This document shows, in pieces, positions 42,578-59,007 of a DNA stretch of 64,000 nt (position 1 is its first letter; every line of letters begins with the position of its first letter). Origin of the DNA: Paguma larvata (lineage: Eukaryota; Chordata; Mammalia; Carnivora; Viverridae); contig CM057826.1 of NCBI GenBank assembly GCA_030068075.1, positions 100,305,804-100,369,803 of the forward strand, written 5' to 3'. The position numbers and the translations under genes are program-made. The notes below the pieces were generated by a model, which saw nothing but the letters and a program-made list of their open reading frames with translations, was not told the DNA's origin and did no database searches.

Positions 42578-43444
42578 CTACAAGAAACCACAGAGAGGTT
42601 AGGGGACCACCTGGGAAAGAAAGACTTCACGTGAATCTGCGAACAAAGCAGTGAACCTACGTGACATCACCATTTCATACTGTTGCCTTTTCATGTTAGA
42701 AGTATAAAAATTAGTGTCTAAATGTGTACCCTTGCTGCTTTTTCTGAGAAGTCAAAGTGCCTTCCATATTTCATCTTAGTTTTCTGTAAGACCAATTCTC
42801 AGAAGATAGTTTTCCTCTCTTGTAGAAAACTCAGGCTCTGAAAATGGGCAGGATCCACTCAAAGCCAATGTAAGAAAGTGACAGCCGGAGAAGATGGGTC
42901 GATAAAATGACAGATTCGTTCTCGAGTGAGTATGGTACCCTCGCTCCTGCTACAGCTCACAATCAAACACTGTGACTTCCAGGTGAGGAACATAAAATGA
43001 ATTTTAGGATGTGTGATCACAAATAAAGTAAGGAGAGACCTTCCTTTACAAACGAAGGACTCATCAGCATGTGTCTTCCATAAAAAGGGGAAGAGATCAA
43101 GAATGTACTTTTCTCACTAATGTCATTGTTTTAAAAATTGGATTTTTTCCCCTTTTTTCTTTGGTTAACACTCTTTTTTTAAAGAGCTTCAGTAGTGGTG
43201 AGTTTTTTGATCCCTTGCATATAGAGTTGCTTTTTGAAGAACGTCCCTCAATAGTTAGGGCAAGGTAATGCAGGCACGGTGAATAGCTAAAAAACACAGT
43301 TTTTAATCAATCTGAGAATTTTAACTCTAAAGCAAACAGACTTTTCTTTTTGTTTTTTCCTGGGAGATAAACTCTAGAAACACTTCTCACAAAATTGGAG
43401 ATGTTTTTGAGCAACAGAATCTTGATTAGAATAAGTGTATTTGT

Positions 43445-43974
43445 CTGCTAGGAATCTACCCAAGAGACACAGGAATGCTGATGCATAGGGCCACGTGTAC
43501 CCCAATGTTCATAGCAGCACTTTCGACAATAGCCAAATCATGGAAAGAGACCAAGTGCCCATCAACTGACAAATGGATAAAGAAGATGTGGTACATATAT
43601 ACAATGGACTACTACGTGGCAATGAGAAAAAATGAAATCTGGCCATGTGTGGCAACATGGATGGAACTGAAGGGTATTATGTTAAGTGAAATAAGTCAGT
43701 CAGAAAAAGACAGATACCATATGTTTCCACGAATAGGTGGACTTTGTGAGACTAAGCAAAAACCAGGGGGAGGGGAAGAGGGGAAAGGAAAAAAAGACAC
43801 AGAGAGGGAGGGAGATAAAACATAAGAGACTCTTAAAGACTAAGAACAAACTGAGGGTGAGGGGGCTGAGGGAGGGGGGAGAGGGGGTGACGGGCATTAA
43901 AGAGGGCACGTGTTGGGATGAACACTGGGTGTTATATGTAAACCAATTTGAAAATAAACTATTATTAAAAAAAA
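43445..43974 (+). mobile_element. L1 3' end, 5'-truncated, copy B, with 17-bp target duplication
   Basis: Same start (ctgctaggaatctaccc), same ORF2 C-terminal reading and same G-rich 3' UTR as copy A at 17471. The perfect repeat agaataagtgtatttgt at 43428-43444 and 43975-43991 proves insertion by L1-type retrotransposition. The low divergence suggests a young element. Confidence 0.96.
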
Positions 43975-46290
43975 AGAATAAGTGTATTTGTAAGGGTAAC
44001 ACTCCTTTGAAATCTCAGTTCTGGCAGGTTTTTTTTTTTAAAACCTGTCATTAGGTTAATACACTTCATAAACATTGAAGCATCACAATGAAGCAGCCTT
44101 AGAAATTAATGACTAAAGCTTAAAAATACCCTCATGCCTTGAAATTATAAAACACCTTATAAGTACAAACTGAGACAAAGAGGAATTTTTATAATGTAAT
44201 GAGATTGTTTTATAAGCCATAAAAACGAGAATGCTACTAGAAAGTTATGAGATATAGCAAATCTCCACTCAGAAAGTACAGGCACAGTGTTAAACACTTT
44301 TCAGGAGGAATAAGCTAATAAAACACAAGCCAAGTCAACTCAAGCAATCAGAAAGAGAATTATAAAATCAAGGCAAGAAGGAGAGGGGCACCAGTGATAA
44401 AAGTGAAGATAAAGAAATTAGCAAATAAAAAAACAATTAAAAATCTATACATAGGTCTCAGAGGTAAATCAATACCCACAATTCTGTATCCAAGATTTCA
44501 AAACCCTAAAATGCTAACGGTTATTCATAAGTTTACAGTAATCCTTTTGGTGGCATAGCATCAACTGAACTGATTGGGAAGCTATTTAAAATATGTATCT
44601 AATCCACTTAGTGTGACTGTTGATTCAGGCTGCTGCAGAAATATTAATATATTTGATTATGCACTGCTGGCCCAGTTGCTGTTGGGCTGTTGTGTACAGT
44701 ACGGGGATCGTGTGACCTTTCTAAAACATGAAAATTAGTTCCAAACCACACTGGGCTCTACAGTTTCACATAAAGTATCTAGGGCTTGTACTTGCATGGA
44801 AACCACAGAAAGCAACTTCAGGAGGGATTGGATGGGAAAAGTTTTTCTTGTACCTTTAACATTTATTAAACAAAATAACCATTTATTTTAAAAACAGCTG
44901 TAGCAAATGTAACAGACTGCTAACAAGTGTTGACTCTGAGAGGCAAATTTTTGTGGTTATAGCAAATATGCAGCTATGTGCCCCCGGTTTACTGAATACG
45001 GCAAAATGAGTGACGCAGTAGCGTAAGTGTCATGACCCTAACACAATTAAAGAAGCGAGGAGACAAGGAGCGTCTCTGGGAAGAAGGCCTCTTTCATCTC
45101 AGTTGGAACAGCAAAGTACAAATGGGACAAGGGTAACACCAAATCCAAGGGATATAGAATGGGTTTATGGCACTGGGGACAAGCGTAGGCCCCAGGGAAT
45201 CCAAAGGTACCAAACAGAGCCCAAAAAGGGAGTTGGTGATGGACAACAGAGAAGGCCAAAGATATGTTTCAGCAGAGATCAGGGACTCACTCAGTGGAGA
45301 ACTTTCAGTCAGTGAGAGCTGCAGGACAACAGAGACCCAGGCGTGTCCTCAAGACTGCACCCTTTATTGAGAAGACACCCCCATTGGTCCAAGCAACCAG
45401 AGGCACTGCTTTGAGAAGAGCTTCAATAATTTGTTTGGGGGTTTCCCAATGAACTGTGTCTGATTACTTTATATTTCTAGCATACTCTCTAAATGTGGTA
45501 ACAGGGGGTCTCATCACCCAACTAGTACGTGTATGACTTCTAATGGTGTCCTAAAACAAATCTATTTTCAAACAGTAAAGAATTACATAAAAGATCTGCA
45601 GAAGACTTCCTCCAAAATGTTCTGAATAATGACCTCATTCAGTCTCTCTAGATAACCGTTTTGCAAAGGATAGTATTCACAACCATGCGTCATTTTTTGC
45701 TTCTTATTTATTAAAAGTAATACCATGTTATAGTCATACCTCATATATTTACATGTATTTATATTCTTATTTCCAATCTTTCCCTTCTGCAGAAAATAAT
45801 TATCTGTTAAATATATGGGGGAATGTCTTCCTACTGCTGCAGTTCCATAGTGCTTATTTTAAAATTAAAAATTATGATCTGAATATTATCTTGGAAAAGT
45901 TCCGCAAATTAAGTTTAATGGCAAAATTGGAAGTTAAAAGAAGTTGCGATACTAAATATTCTCTGGAAGGACTGATTATCTTCCTATGACCAAATCTCTT
46001 CAATTGCAGAATATAGCATTTTTAACACTTGCCAATTTTACAGTTGCCAGAATACCTAAAGGAGAAAGATGTGATGTTTACATTTCAGCATAAGTCGTTC
46101 TGGAATTCAGCTAACAACACAATTATGTGTCAAACTAAAGGTATGTATTCAAAGTGCTTGCAAATTTGTGTTCTATCTTTTAATACACAACAATAACTAA
46201 AATGCATTTCTGACTGGCTAAATGACTAACAAAGAGTTAATCCAGAAAGTGAAAATCGGAGAGAGACTCAGATCAGATTTAGGAAAGAAG

Positions 46291-46421
46291 AGGGGCACCT
46301 AGCTGGCCCAGTCAGTAGAGCAGGCAGCTCTTGATCCCAGGGACATGAGTTCCAGCCCAACACTGGGTACAGAGATCACTTAAAAATAAAGTAAAACACA
46401 AATCTAAAAAAAAGAAAGAAA
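46291..46421 (+). repeat. Short-type SINE, plus
   Basis: Head ggggcacctagctggcccag, then ggtacagagatcacttaaa and an A-rich tail. Confidence 0.88.
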
Positions 46422-46766
46422 ATGTAACTATTAGGCAGTTTTGCACAATTTTTGCCCCAAAATTTAAAGGACATGAACCCCCCAAAATGAGGGAAGTGAG
46501 AAGGAGCTTTTCAAATCTTCACTCATTATTTTTATCAACAATAGGGAAAACAGATAATTGAACTTTTGTGCGTGTGCAAAACCTACACTTCAGAGATTTA
46601 ACAGCTCCTTACTTTTTTGGCAAAAAGTAATTTTGAAAGCTAAAATTTTATCTTGAAGGAAAAAGTGGGAATATGAGGTCAACGATTCTATGTACCACCT
46701 TCTTTAATAAACACCTAAGAGAAAAGGTGTCTTATCTGGGGTTGGAAGCTACTGGTTAGAAAGAGA

Positions 46767-46768
<2 letters not shown>

Positions 46769-46857
<89 letters not shown>
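46769..46857 (+). repeat. Long GT microsatellite
   Basis: About 89 bp of GT, with a short GC-substituted end (gcgcgcgtgtg). This is the longest simple repeat in the window. Confidence 0.96.
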
Positions 46858-47079
46858 ACTATAAACTATCTCGGGGGGCTTTTTCTTTAGAGGACATACG
46901 GAAGTTAAAGATGGTGATAATTCCATTATGACAGATGGCCAGGTCATGTTCATTCATATAAAGATTTATTTTAAGAAATACCATGTAAATTCTTTAAAAA
47001 GATCCCTCAGCCGGAGTCTAGACCATGTACTGTGTACTGTGTACTCTTCCTAACAAACAAGGGAGTCGGGAAAAGCCCC

Positions 47080-47225
47080 TCGGTTCATTCTTTGTGTCTC
47101 ACATTTCTGACCCATAAGATGAAGAGAACAATAGTAACTATATGACAGGGTCTGTTGCTGGGATTAAACAAGGATTATAATGTATTCTAAGTACTAAGGC
47201 CCAGCACATAATAGTACTTATAAAA
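47080..47225 (-). repeat. MIR remnant
   Basis: Contains cataagatgaagagaacaat and ggcccagcacataatagtac, the complement of MIR. Confidence 0.65.
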
Positions 47226-47602
47226 CAACGGCTTTTTAAAAATTATTCGTACCAAACAAGGTCGAATTTTATGTTAACTCCCCCCTTTTTAAAGAGATTT
47301 GCTTCTTAAAGCATATGACTTCCTAGAGATGGAAAGAAGAAAGATCTTGCACGCTCCCCTATTTTTCTTGCAAGAAACAAATTTCTGTGTCCAAACTACA
47401 GTAAAACTTGACTGAAGGCAAAGCAAGGTCATAGAGGTGAAATAAAGAATTTGGAGACAAGAGACTTCCCAAAAAGTCTGTAGAAGAAAATACTTTAAGT
47501 TCAGAAAATTACCCTTTTTTTCTTTTTGGCGAATCAGTTTTAACATTCACTTTCACATTGAGTTATCCATGTTTTTAACCTCTAAAATAACCAGTAACCA
47601 GG

Positions 47603-47826
47603 AGCACCTGGGTGGTTCAGTTGGATGAGCATCTGACTTGATTTCAGCTTGGGTCATGGCTTCATGGTTCATGGGATTGAGCCCCAAGTTGGGCTCTGTG
47701 CTGACAGTGCAGAACCTGCTTGAGATTCTCTCTTTCCCTCTCTCTCTGTCTCTTTCTTTCTCTCTGCCCCTCCGTTGCTCATAGGTGCTCTCTCTCTCTT
47801 TCTGAAAATAAATAAACTTAAAAAAC
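47603..47826 (+). repeat. Carnivore SINE, plus
   Basis: Head gcacctgggtggttcagttg, long CT tract, tail tgaaaataaataaac. Confidence 0.93.
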
Positions 47827-49198
47827 TGATGGTTATGGACACAGCAGCCAAGGGTGACTTCACTGTTTTTAGTGACAGTTTTGTCCACTGAAGCCATTCA
47901 CAAATCTGAAGCATATTTTGTTGCAAGCCTTCTCTGTCACAGAAACTACTCAAGACTGTCAGGACATTTCACCGAAATTATCTAAAGGGACAGTAAACTC
48001 ACATACCACAGCAACATGGAAGAGAGGATAGGAAAATAAATTGCCTCTCCTCAAAAAATTACCAAGGAGATGGTAAAAATAATCCAACAGATTTTAACAC
48101 GGCAGTATTAACGGTGCTCCAGAAAACTCACATTATACTGCATGTGGAATTCTGGAAACACATAATATAAGGCAGTGGTGATACCAGTTAGTTTATAAAC
48201 TTAATTGTAGTGTCTTTTCAATATAAGTCCTATTACATGGCTGAATCTATATGCTCAGCACAATGTTGGGGTCTGTAAAAGCCAGCACCACCACCACAAC
48301 AAAATAACAGATGAAAACCCTATACAATAAACCACGGATTTTGACAAAATGAAGATGGAAATATATCAGAAGGAAATCTAAAATCATCAAGCCCACATTC
48401 CGGCTGGTTCAAGGGCATCTCCATTAGGTATTCATTGAATACCTACAACATACCTGGTCTTTCTAAATGACCACCAGCTTCTGAAGCTCGGCGAAGACAG
48501 ATATCCCACAGCACCACTAATTTAAACTGAGAAAGCATCTATCTAACTTACTGAATCGTTTCCATTAATTGCTAGGGCTTGTGCTGAAATGTTACAGTTT
48601 GGGGCAAGAGTGTCCTTCTTCCACTATTCTATTTTCATGGTTTCATTGTGTCTCCTTGTCTCAGCTTACTACTACATTCTTTTAATCTCCCCTTAAAAAA
48701 AATACCTTACCTAGAAGGTACAAATTTAAGGCTTACCATTTCTTTTTCTTTGAAGGAGAAAAACAAAGAAACAAAACAACAAAAACAAAAAAACAAAAAC
48801 ATCCCTGCATCTAAGGCACACAAGGAAAAAAGACCCAGGCCATCAAACTTTAATGGCATTTTCAGTACCGACATCGCTGGCGTGGAACCGAAGCAATAAA
48901 ACCAGATTGCATTTCCACCCCCAAACTACACCAAATGGTACTAAAACGAAAGCTCCCAATCTCCTCCAAACTTGTGATCCTGGGATTGACTTAACTCAAT
49001 TTATGCACCATAGTTTAAAAGCTTGTAGCAAAGAGTATATCCTTTTTATATGTGTCAGCTCATCATGTGAGGAGTAACCCGTTTAGAGCGGCAGACGTGT
49101 GGAATTTATCTTCTCCCTCTTACCAGGAACACCCAGAGGAAACATCTCCCATGTAGGAGAGTACGAGAGCTGTGCAGCGGTGAGGACGAGAAAAGTCA

Positions 49199-54447
<5,249 letters not shown>

Positions 54448-54517
54448 CTCCGTGCAAATGAGAAATGGGCTGAGGCACTGGGGGAGAAATTTCTTGGACT
54501 ATCTTGAGGGCTGTTTC
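54448..54517 (-). CDS. MAST4: MAST4 exon 1 of window (Ser/Pro-rich N-terminal segment)
   Basis: Seventy nucleotides encode residues 1-22 (NSPQDSPRNFSPSASAHFSF then AR). The acceptor is ctttacag and the donor gtaagg. The first two bases finish a Gly codon from an upstream exon outside the window, and the last two start Arg23. Several Ser-Pro pairs make this a plausible phosphorylated, disordered stretch, as in other MAST N-terminal regions (inference). The preceding exon, expected to end with a Ser-Ala-His-Ala-Gly-like sequence, was looked for up to 64000 and not found. Confidence 0.95.
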
Positions 54518-55078
54518 CTGTAAAGAGAAAGAGGGGGGAAAAATCACAACAGGATCCTTATCCCACATCCAGGATCATCTTCTTTTTAGTAATGTACATT
54601 TTCATCAAACGTCCATCTCCAAAAATGTTTTAGTTTTGCTGCAGCAGGGTGGTGGGTATGTGTGCGGGGGTAGGCGAGAGAATGGGCTTGAGTCCCAGCA
54701 CAGCGTTCCAAGTGTGCGAGGTATACAAATAAGCACATTCACCTGAGCAGCAGTCTTCCATAGATTAATAACCTCAATATTTCAGTCCTATAGAATAACG
54801 TATATACAAATGTCTTGGTTTGTAATCTTGCAGATGTTAACATTTTAAACAGGAGATGAATGGAGAAGTATATGCTTCAACTTATGTGTGTGTGGTGGGG
54901 GGTGGCTCTCTATTTTAAAGAAGCAGCCTTAGTATTTTTTTATTAACAGAAACCAAGTACACATCTGAGTCCTGGAAAATAAATCCTTCTAGTCCAGGGT
55001 ACATATTTTAAAGGTGAAAATGTCAGAAGTGATCATAAAATACCAGGAAGAATCCAGCAGTCTGGACCTATTTCCCAG

Positions 55079-55142
55079 ATGACCCAGCTCGGTGTATGTG
55101 TGGTTCAGTGGTAGAATTCTTGCCTGCCAAATGACCCAGCTC
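55079..55142 (+). pseudogene. tRNA-Gly 5'-half retroinsertion with 12-bp target duplication
   Basis: Positions 55094-55129 align without gaps to nucleotides 1-36 of mammalian tRNA-Gly(GCC), with four mismatches by eye: three in the acceptor arm and one before the anticodon stem. The D-arm core ggttcagtggtagaattct (102-120) is exact. The match stops one base after the anticodon GCC, inside the anticodon loop. The copy is bracketed by a perfect direct repeat atgacccagctc (55079-55090 and 55131-55142), with ggt before it and a single a after it. The repeat marks an insertion. There is no poly(A) tail. The source was probably a 5' tRNA half or a prematurely ended reverse transcript. It is too short to be a functional tRNA. 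Confidence 0.85.
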
Positions 55143-56742
55143 AATCTCGCATGGCCCAAACGGCCCAGCAGGATTAGCCCTTATCAATATTTTTTTTTTT
55201 TTTCCAACAGTCCCCTTGCTTCTACGCATCTGGGCTGTGACTAGCTAGGCAGGCTTTCAGAACCACTACCACACAAAGGCTGGCAGGGGTGTTCTCAAAT
55301 CCTTCCTGAGGCGGGGGAGCACAGACTGCTCACTGTAAGGAGAGCAGCTCCTTGGGGGCTTGTTACTTTCTCCATCAGAACCCTCAACCTGCTGCTGATC
55401 ATTGAGAAAGCTTGGCAGGCAGCTGGTGAGGGGCAGTTCAGGACACTCCAGACCACCCGGCTTCACTCGGCATGTTTAATTAGACTGGCAGAATCATCTG
55501 AGGACCGGATGGAATTGTAGCTCGTTTAAATAAGGAGGGGAGGGAAGGCTGCAAACTAAGCTTGTACGATCTTGAAACACGGAAAATATATCAGGAAGAT
55601 GTGTTTAATCCTTAACAGCCAGCCAGTTCCCATATTACTGATTTTATAATGGAAGTGACAACTGTAGTTAGGCGTGAGGAATACAAGATATCATGTTCAA
55701 GTCAGTACCTAGCTGTAAACAATTTATAACCGGTGTGCAAAAAGAACAGACTAACCCATTAAAGAAAGTAAGTTTAGTGTTACCTTGAGGACTTCTGGAC
55801 TGGTTATACCTCTACCGAAATTTTTCAATTAACTTAAGGTTGCAGATTTTATAGTGATGTCTTCAACAGATGCCATTAACTTTATGACAGATAGCACAAT
55901 TAAAGCCATTTGACTAGGAAGCGCTGAAAAGCCTATTTCTTAATGGACAGAGAATCTAGAAGCATTTTTCCCTCTGCTGCAATGAAATTTATCATGTCTT
56001 TGCATCTGTTGTTCCTTGGGCCCCTGGAGAAATGGATTCTGCTTTTGCCATCCAGTAAGACAGGACTCTTTCTGTCCATTTATCTATACAGCTAAATTAA
56101 GTTCCATCAACTTCCCCCAACAGACTTCATTCTCCCTACCCCAACTCTTCCCAACTTAGCTTATATATCACTCTTCACAGCCTTAAAGGATCTTGAAAAA
56201 TTCAAGATGGCTACAAGTTTTGTTTCCTAAAGGGAAATGAATCTAATGCCAGAAATCTTAGTGTAGATTTTATTTGGGGGGGGGGGGAGAAGTTCACTGT
56301 GCTCACATACCATATAGAACAAGCTATCAGTGAATTATTAGGAAAAACACAACAGTTAACTGTTGGAAGCCAAGGTATGAGAGGTTTAACAATCTCTGCT
56401 ACCAACTTCACTGAGAATAAATAAAACTTGGCACCTCATTCTTAACCCTATGTTCTCTGTAATGTGAACACTGTATCTGGAGATTATAATGAAATCAACT
56501 AGAACTAGAGAGAGCTAATGAAATACTTTTAAGAATCTAAAGAAGGGAGAAACAAGGAGTTAACTTACAACTCTTCTCACTTTTAGAGATTTTAATGAGT
56601 TGTCCCCAGGAAGCCACGTAACCTAATACATGGCAACCCATCACTTTGAAGATGAACAGGTAGAGACAGAGATACAGGGAGGTAGGTTAATTTAACTCTG
56701 CTCATAATGAAAAACAAAATCAAGGCTACCATTAACCATTTC

Positions 56743-56980
56743 TTTTTTTATTTTTATTTTTTTAATGTTTATTTATTTTTGAGAAAGAAAGAGAGACAGA
56801 GAACAAGTGGGGGCAGGGGTAGAGAGAGAGGGAGACACAGAATCTGAAGCGGGCTCCAGGCTCTGAGCTATCAGCACAGAGCCCAGCACAGAGCCCGATG
56901 TGGGGCTCCAAATCACACACCACGAGATCATGACTTCAGATGAATTTGGACGTTTAACCAACTGAGCCACCCAGGCGCCC
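56743..56980 (-). repeat. Carnivore SINE, minus, with 17-bp target duplication
   Basis: Poly(T) end, tttttaatgtttatttattt, tRNA-like head complement ending acccaggcgccc. The perfect repeat ctaccattaaccatttc at 56726-56742 and 56981-56997 and the intact head make this one of the youngest copies. Confidence 0.96.
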
Positions 56981-57212
56981 CTACCATTAACCATTTCCAA
57001 TCTTTGGGTTTTACCTCCAAAACCCTGTGCTGCTTTTCTAAGTCCATCAATTGAAAATGGTCCTCATTATCTTCTCATCTATTCCGACAATGCTGTAATA
57101 TCAAACGCAAATTCTGAAACTTAAGACTACAGAAATATCTGCAAAATCTTGCTAATAATAAATCTTTCTTCCTGTTTTATGGCAGATCTAGAGCTAGGTT
57201 TAAATGTCAATG

Positions 57213-57243
57213 TGTACACACACACACACACAGACACACACAC
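57213..57243 (+). repeat. CA dinucleotide tract
   Basis: Imperfect CA run interrupted by one G. Confidence 0.9.
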
Positions 57244-57616
57244 CACACTATCACAAAGGCTGTTCGATGTATGGGATATTAGAGAAAATGATGGTGGCCT
57301 GAACTAGAATATCCGACAATTGATTAAAGACCAGAGACTACAGCTTAATTTGAGGATGATTCAGCAAGCTCAAGAGAAGCAATGAAGAACCTCAGGAAGA
57401 AGACAGAAACAACTCAAAGAGAGTAGGGCAATACAGTAGAGACAGATATTCTGGCAGTAGGAGAGTCAGACTGGTATAGCCACTGAGTTGTGAATTACAT
57501 ATGTTGGTAATAACCAGAGGAGGGCCTTAAGAGATGTCTGTAGGCAGGAGAGAAATGGTAGAGATTTTAACCTGGCATAAGTGTGTTAGGTGGGCAGAGG
57601 AGTGGCTAAAGAGGCA

Positions 57617-57671
57617 CTCAGGTGCACTTGATCTTAGCCAAAAGGCCGAGAAGCGATAGGAGCTCAGGTGC
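57617..57671 (-). pseudogene. U2 snRNA 5'-end fragment (33 nt) with 9-bp target duplication
   Basis: Read on the minus strand, 57657-57625 is identical to the first 33 nucleotides of U2 snRNA as I remember it (starts atcgcttctcggcc, ends gatcaagtg). This is the branch-point-interacting end of U2. The direct repeat ctcaggtgc lies at 57617-57625 and 57663-57671, sharing one base with the U2 3' end. Five extra bases lie before the U2 5' end. No poly(A) follows. This fits the known class of 3'-truncated, tailless snRNA retropseudogenes. It is not a functional snRNA. Confidence 0.88.
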
Positions 57672-58043
57672 TTAGATTAAGACATGAAAGGTCAATAGAA
57701 AAAATATTTTGGTGAGCAAACCAAGCATAAGTGGTGATGGACTAGAAATGAAGTAATGAAAATATTAGACTATGAGTGACCAAACATTTCCAGTGTGGGT
57801 AGACTATGAGTGACTGACTACCCACTGAGGGACAATGACTGCCCACTAGTAGGGTATTTGGAGAGAGAAATGGCACGGTACTGATAGGGGATGAAAAGAG
57901 TGGATGAGTATTCTGTAGATTATTCTGTGTTATTACTGAATATTCCTCAATTTTCCTTAGGGAGAAATAACAAGATTAGCATATTAGATAGGTGGGAGTC
58001 AAACTTTGAAGTCTGTGTTCTTATGTGAATAAAAATTGATTTC

Positions 58044-58243
58044 TGGGTCTCCTGGATGGCTCAGTAAGTTAAGCATCTGACTTGTGATTTCAGCTCAGGT
58101 CATGATCTCTCAGTTCGTGTGTTCAAGCCCCACGTCAGGCTCTGTGCTGTCAGCCTGGGATTCCCTCTCTTCCTCTCTCTCTGCACCTCCCTCAGTCATG
58201 CATGCATTCTCTCTCTTGAAATTAATTAATTAACTAAATATTA
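58044..58243 (+). repeat. Carnivore SINE, plus, with 13-bp target duplication
   Basis: Head tgggtctcctggatggctca. The repeat aaaaattgatttc at 58031-58043 and 58244-58256 flanks it. Confidence 0.94.
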
Positions 58244-58350
58244 AAAAATTGATTTCCATTTTGCCCATGCAGTCTCCAAAGCATTACAGTGCTCAAAATA
58301 CCACTAAATTAGAACGGACCGATTTAAAGAATACATCTTAAATATGTATT

Positions 58351-58567
58351 CCTTTTTTTTTTTTAATGTTTATTTATTTTTGAGAGACATAGAGGCACAG
58401 CATGAACAGGGGAAGGGCAGAGAGAGAAGGAGACACAGAATCGGAAGCAGGCTCCAGGCTCTGAGCCGTCAGCACAGAGCCCGACGCGGGGCTCAAATTC
58501 ACAGACCGCAAGATCATGACCTGAGCTGAAGTCGGCCGCCCAACCGAATGAGTCACCCAGGCGCCCC
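58351..58567 (-). repeat. Carnivore SINE, minus
   Basis: Full-length, from the T run to acccaggcgcccc. An imperfect flank repeat (tatgtattc / gatgtattc) is present. Confidence 0.93.
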
Positions 58568-58970
58568 AAAGGATGTATTCTTGTATTCTTAAATCAAGAA
58601 ACGAGGACCAGGCTGCCAAAGATGTGCATAGTGAGTCCCCAGGATGAGAAAGCACAAAGTATTGAAACCAGAGTCCTACACATGACCTTCACTCCTCACA
58701 GCACTGCTCTCTCAATTCATCCCCCCATCTGCAAAGCAATACCTGTGAGACTCTCGAGCAAAAACTGGCGCCAGTTAATTCTCTGCCCATATGTGCAGCA
58801 CTTGCTTATAACTCAAATCCTGCTGCTCCCAGGGATTTGCTGGCTCTCGGATGTCTGAGCACTAGGACATTTTAGAGAATGCTGTTATCGCTACCGATGT
58901 TTTTGACTTGGTAAACTAAACCTTAGTAGTGGTCAGGCATTTGGTAGGTAATTAACTCTCTGATCCCCCG

Positions 58971-59007
58971 GGGCTGGGGGTGCGGAGAGGGTGGGTTTGG
59001 GGGAGGG
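58971..59007 (+). other. G-quadruplex-forming motif
   Basis: Contains gggtgggtttgggggaggg: four G runs of at least three with loops of 1, 3 and 1-2 bases, preceded by further G runs. It lies on the strand opposite the MAST4 transcript. Function is unknown. Confidence 0.7.

Noticed and set aside
46756..46953. Open frame encoding a long His-Thr run
   Set aside because: It is a translation of the GT microsatellite.
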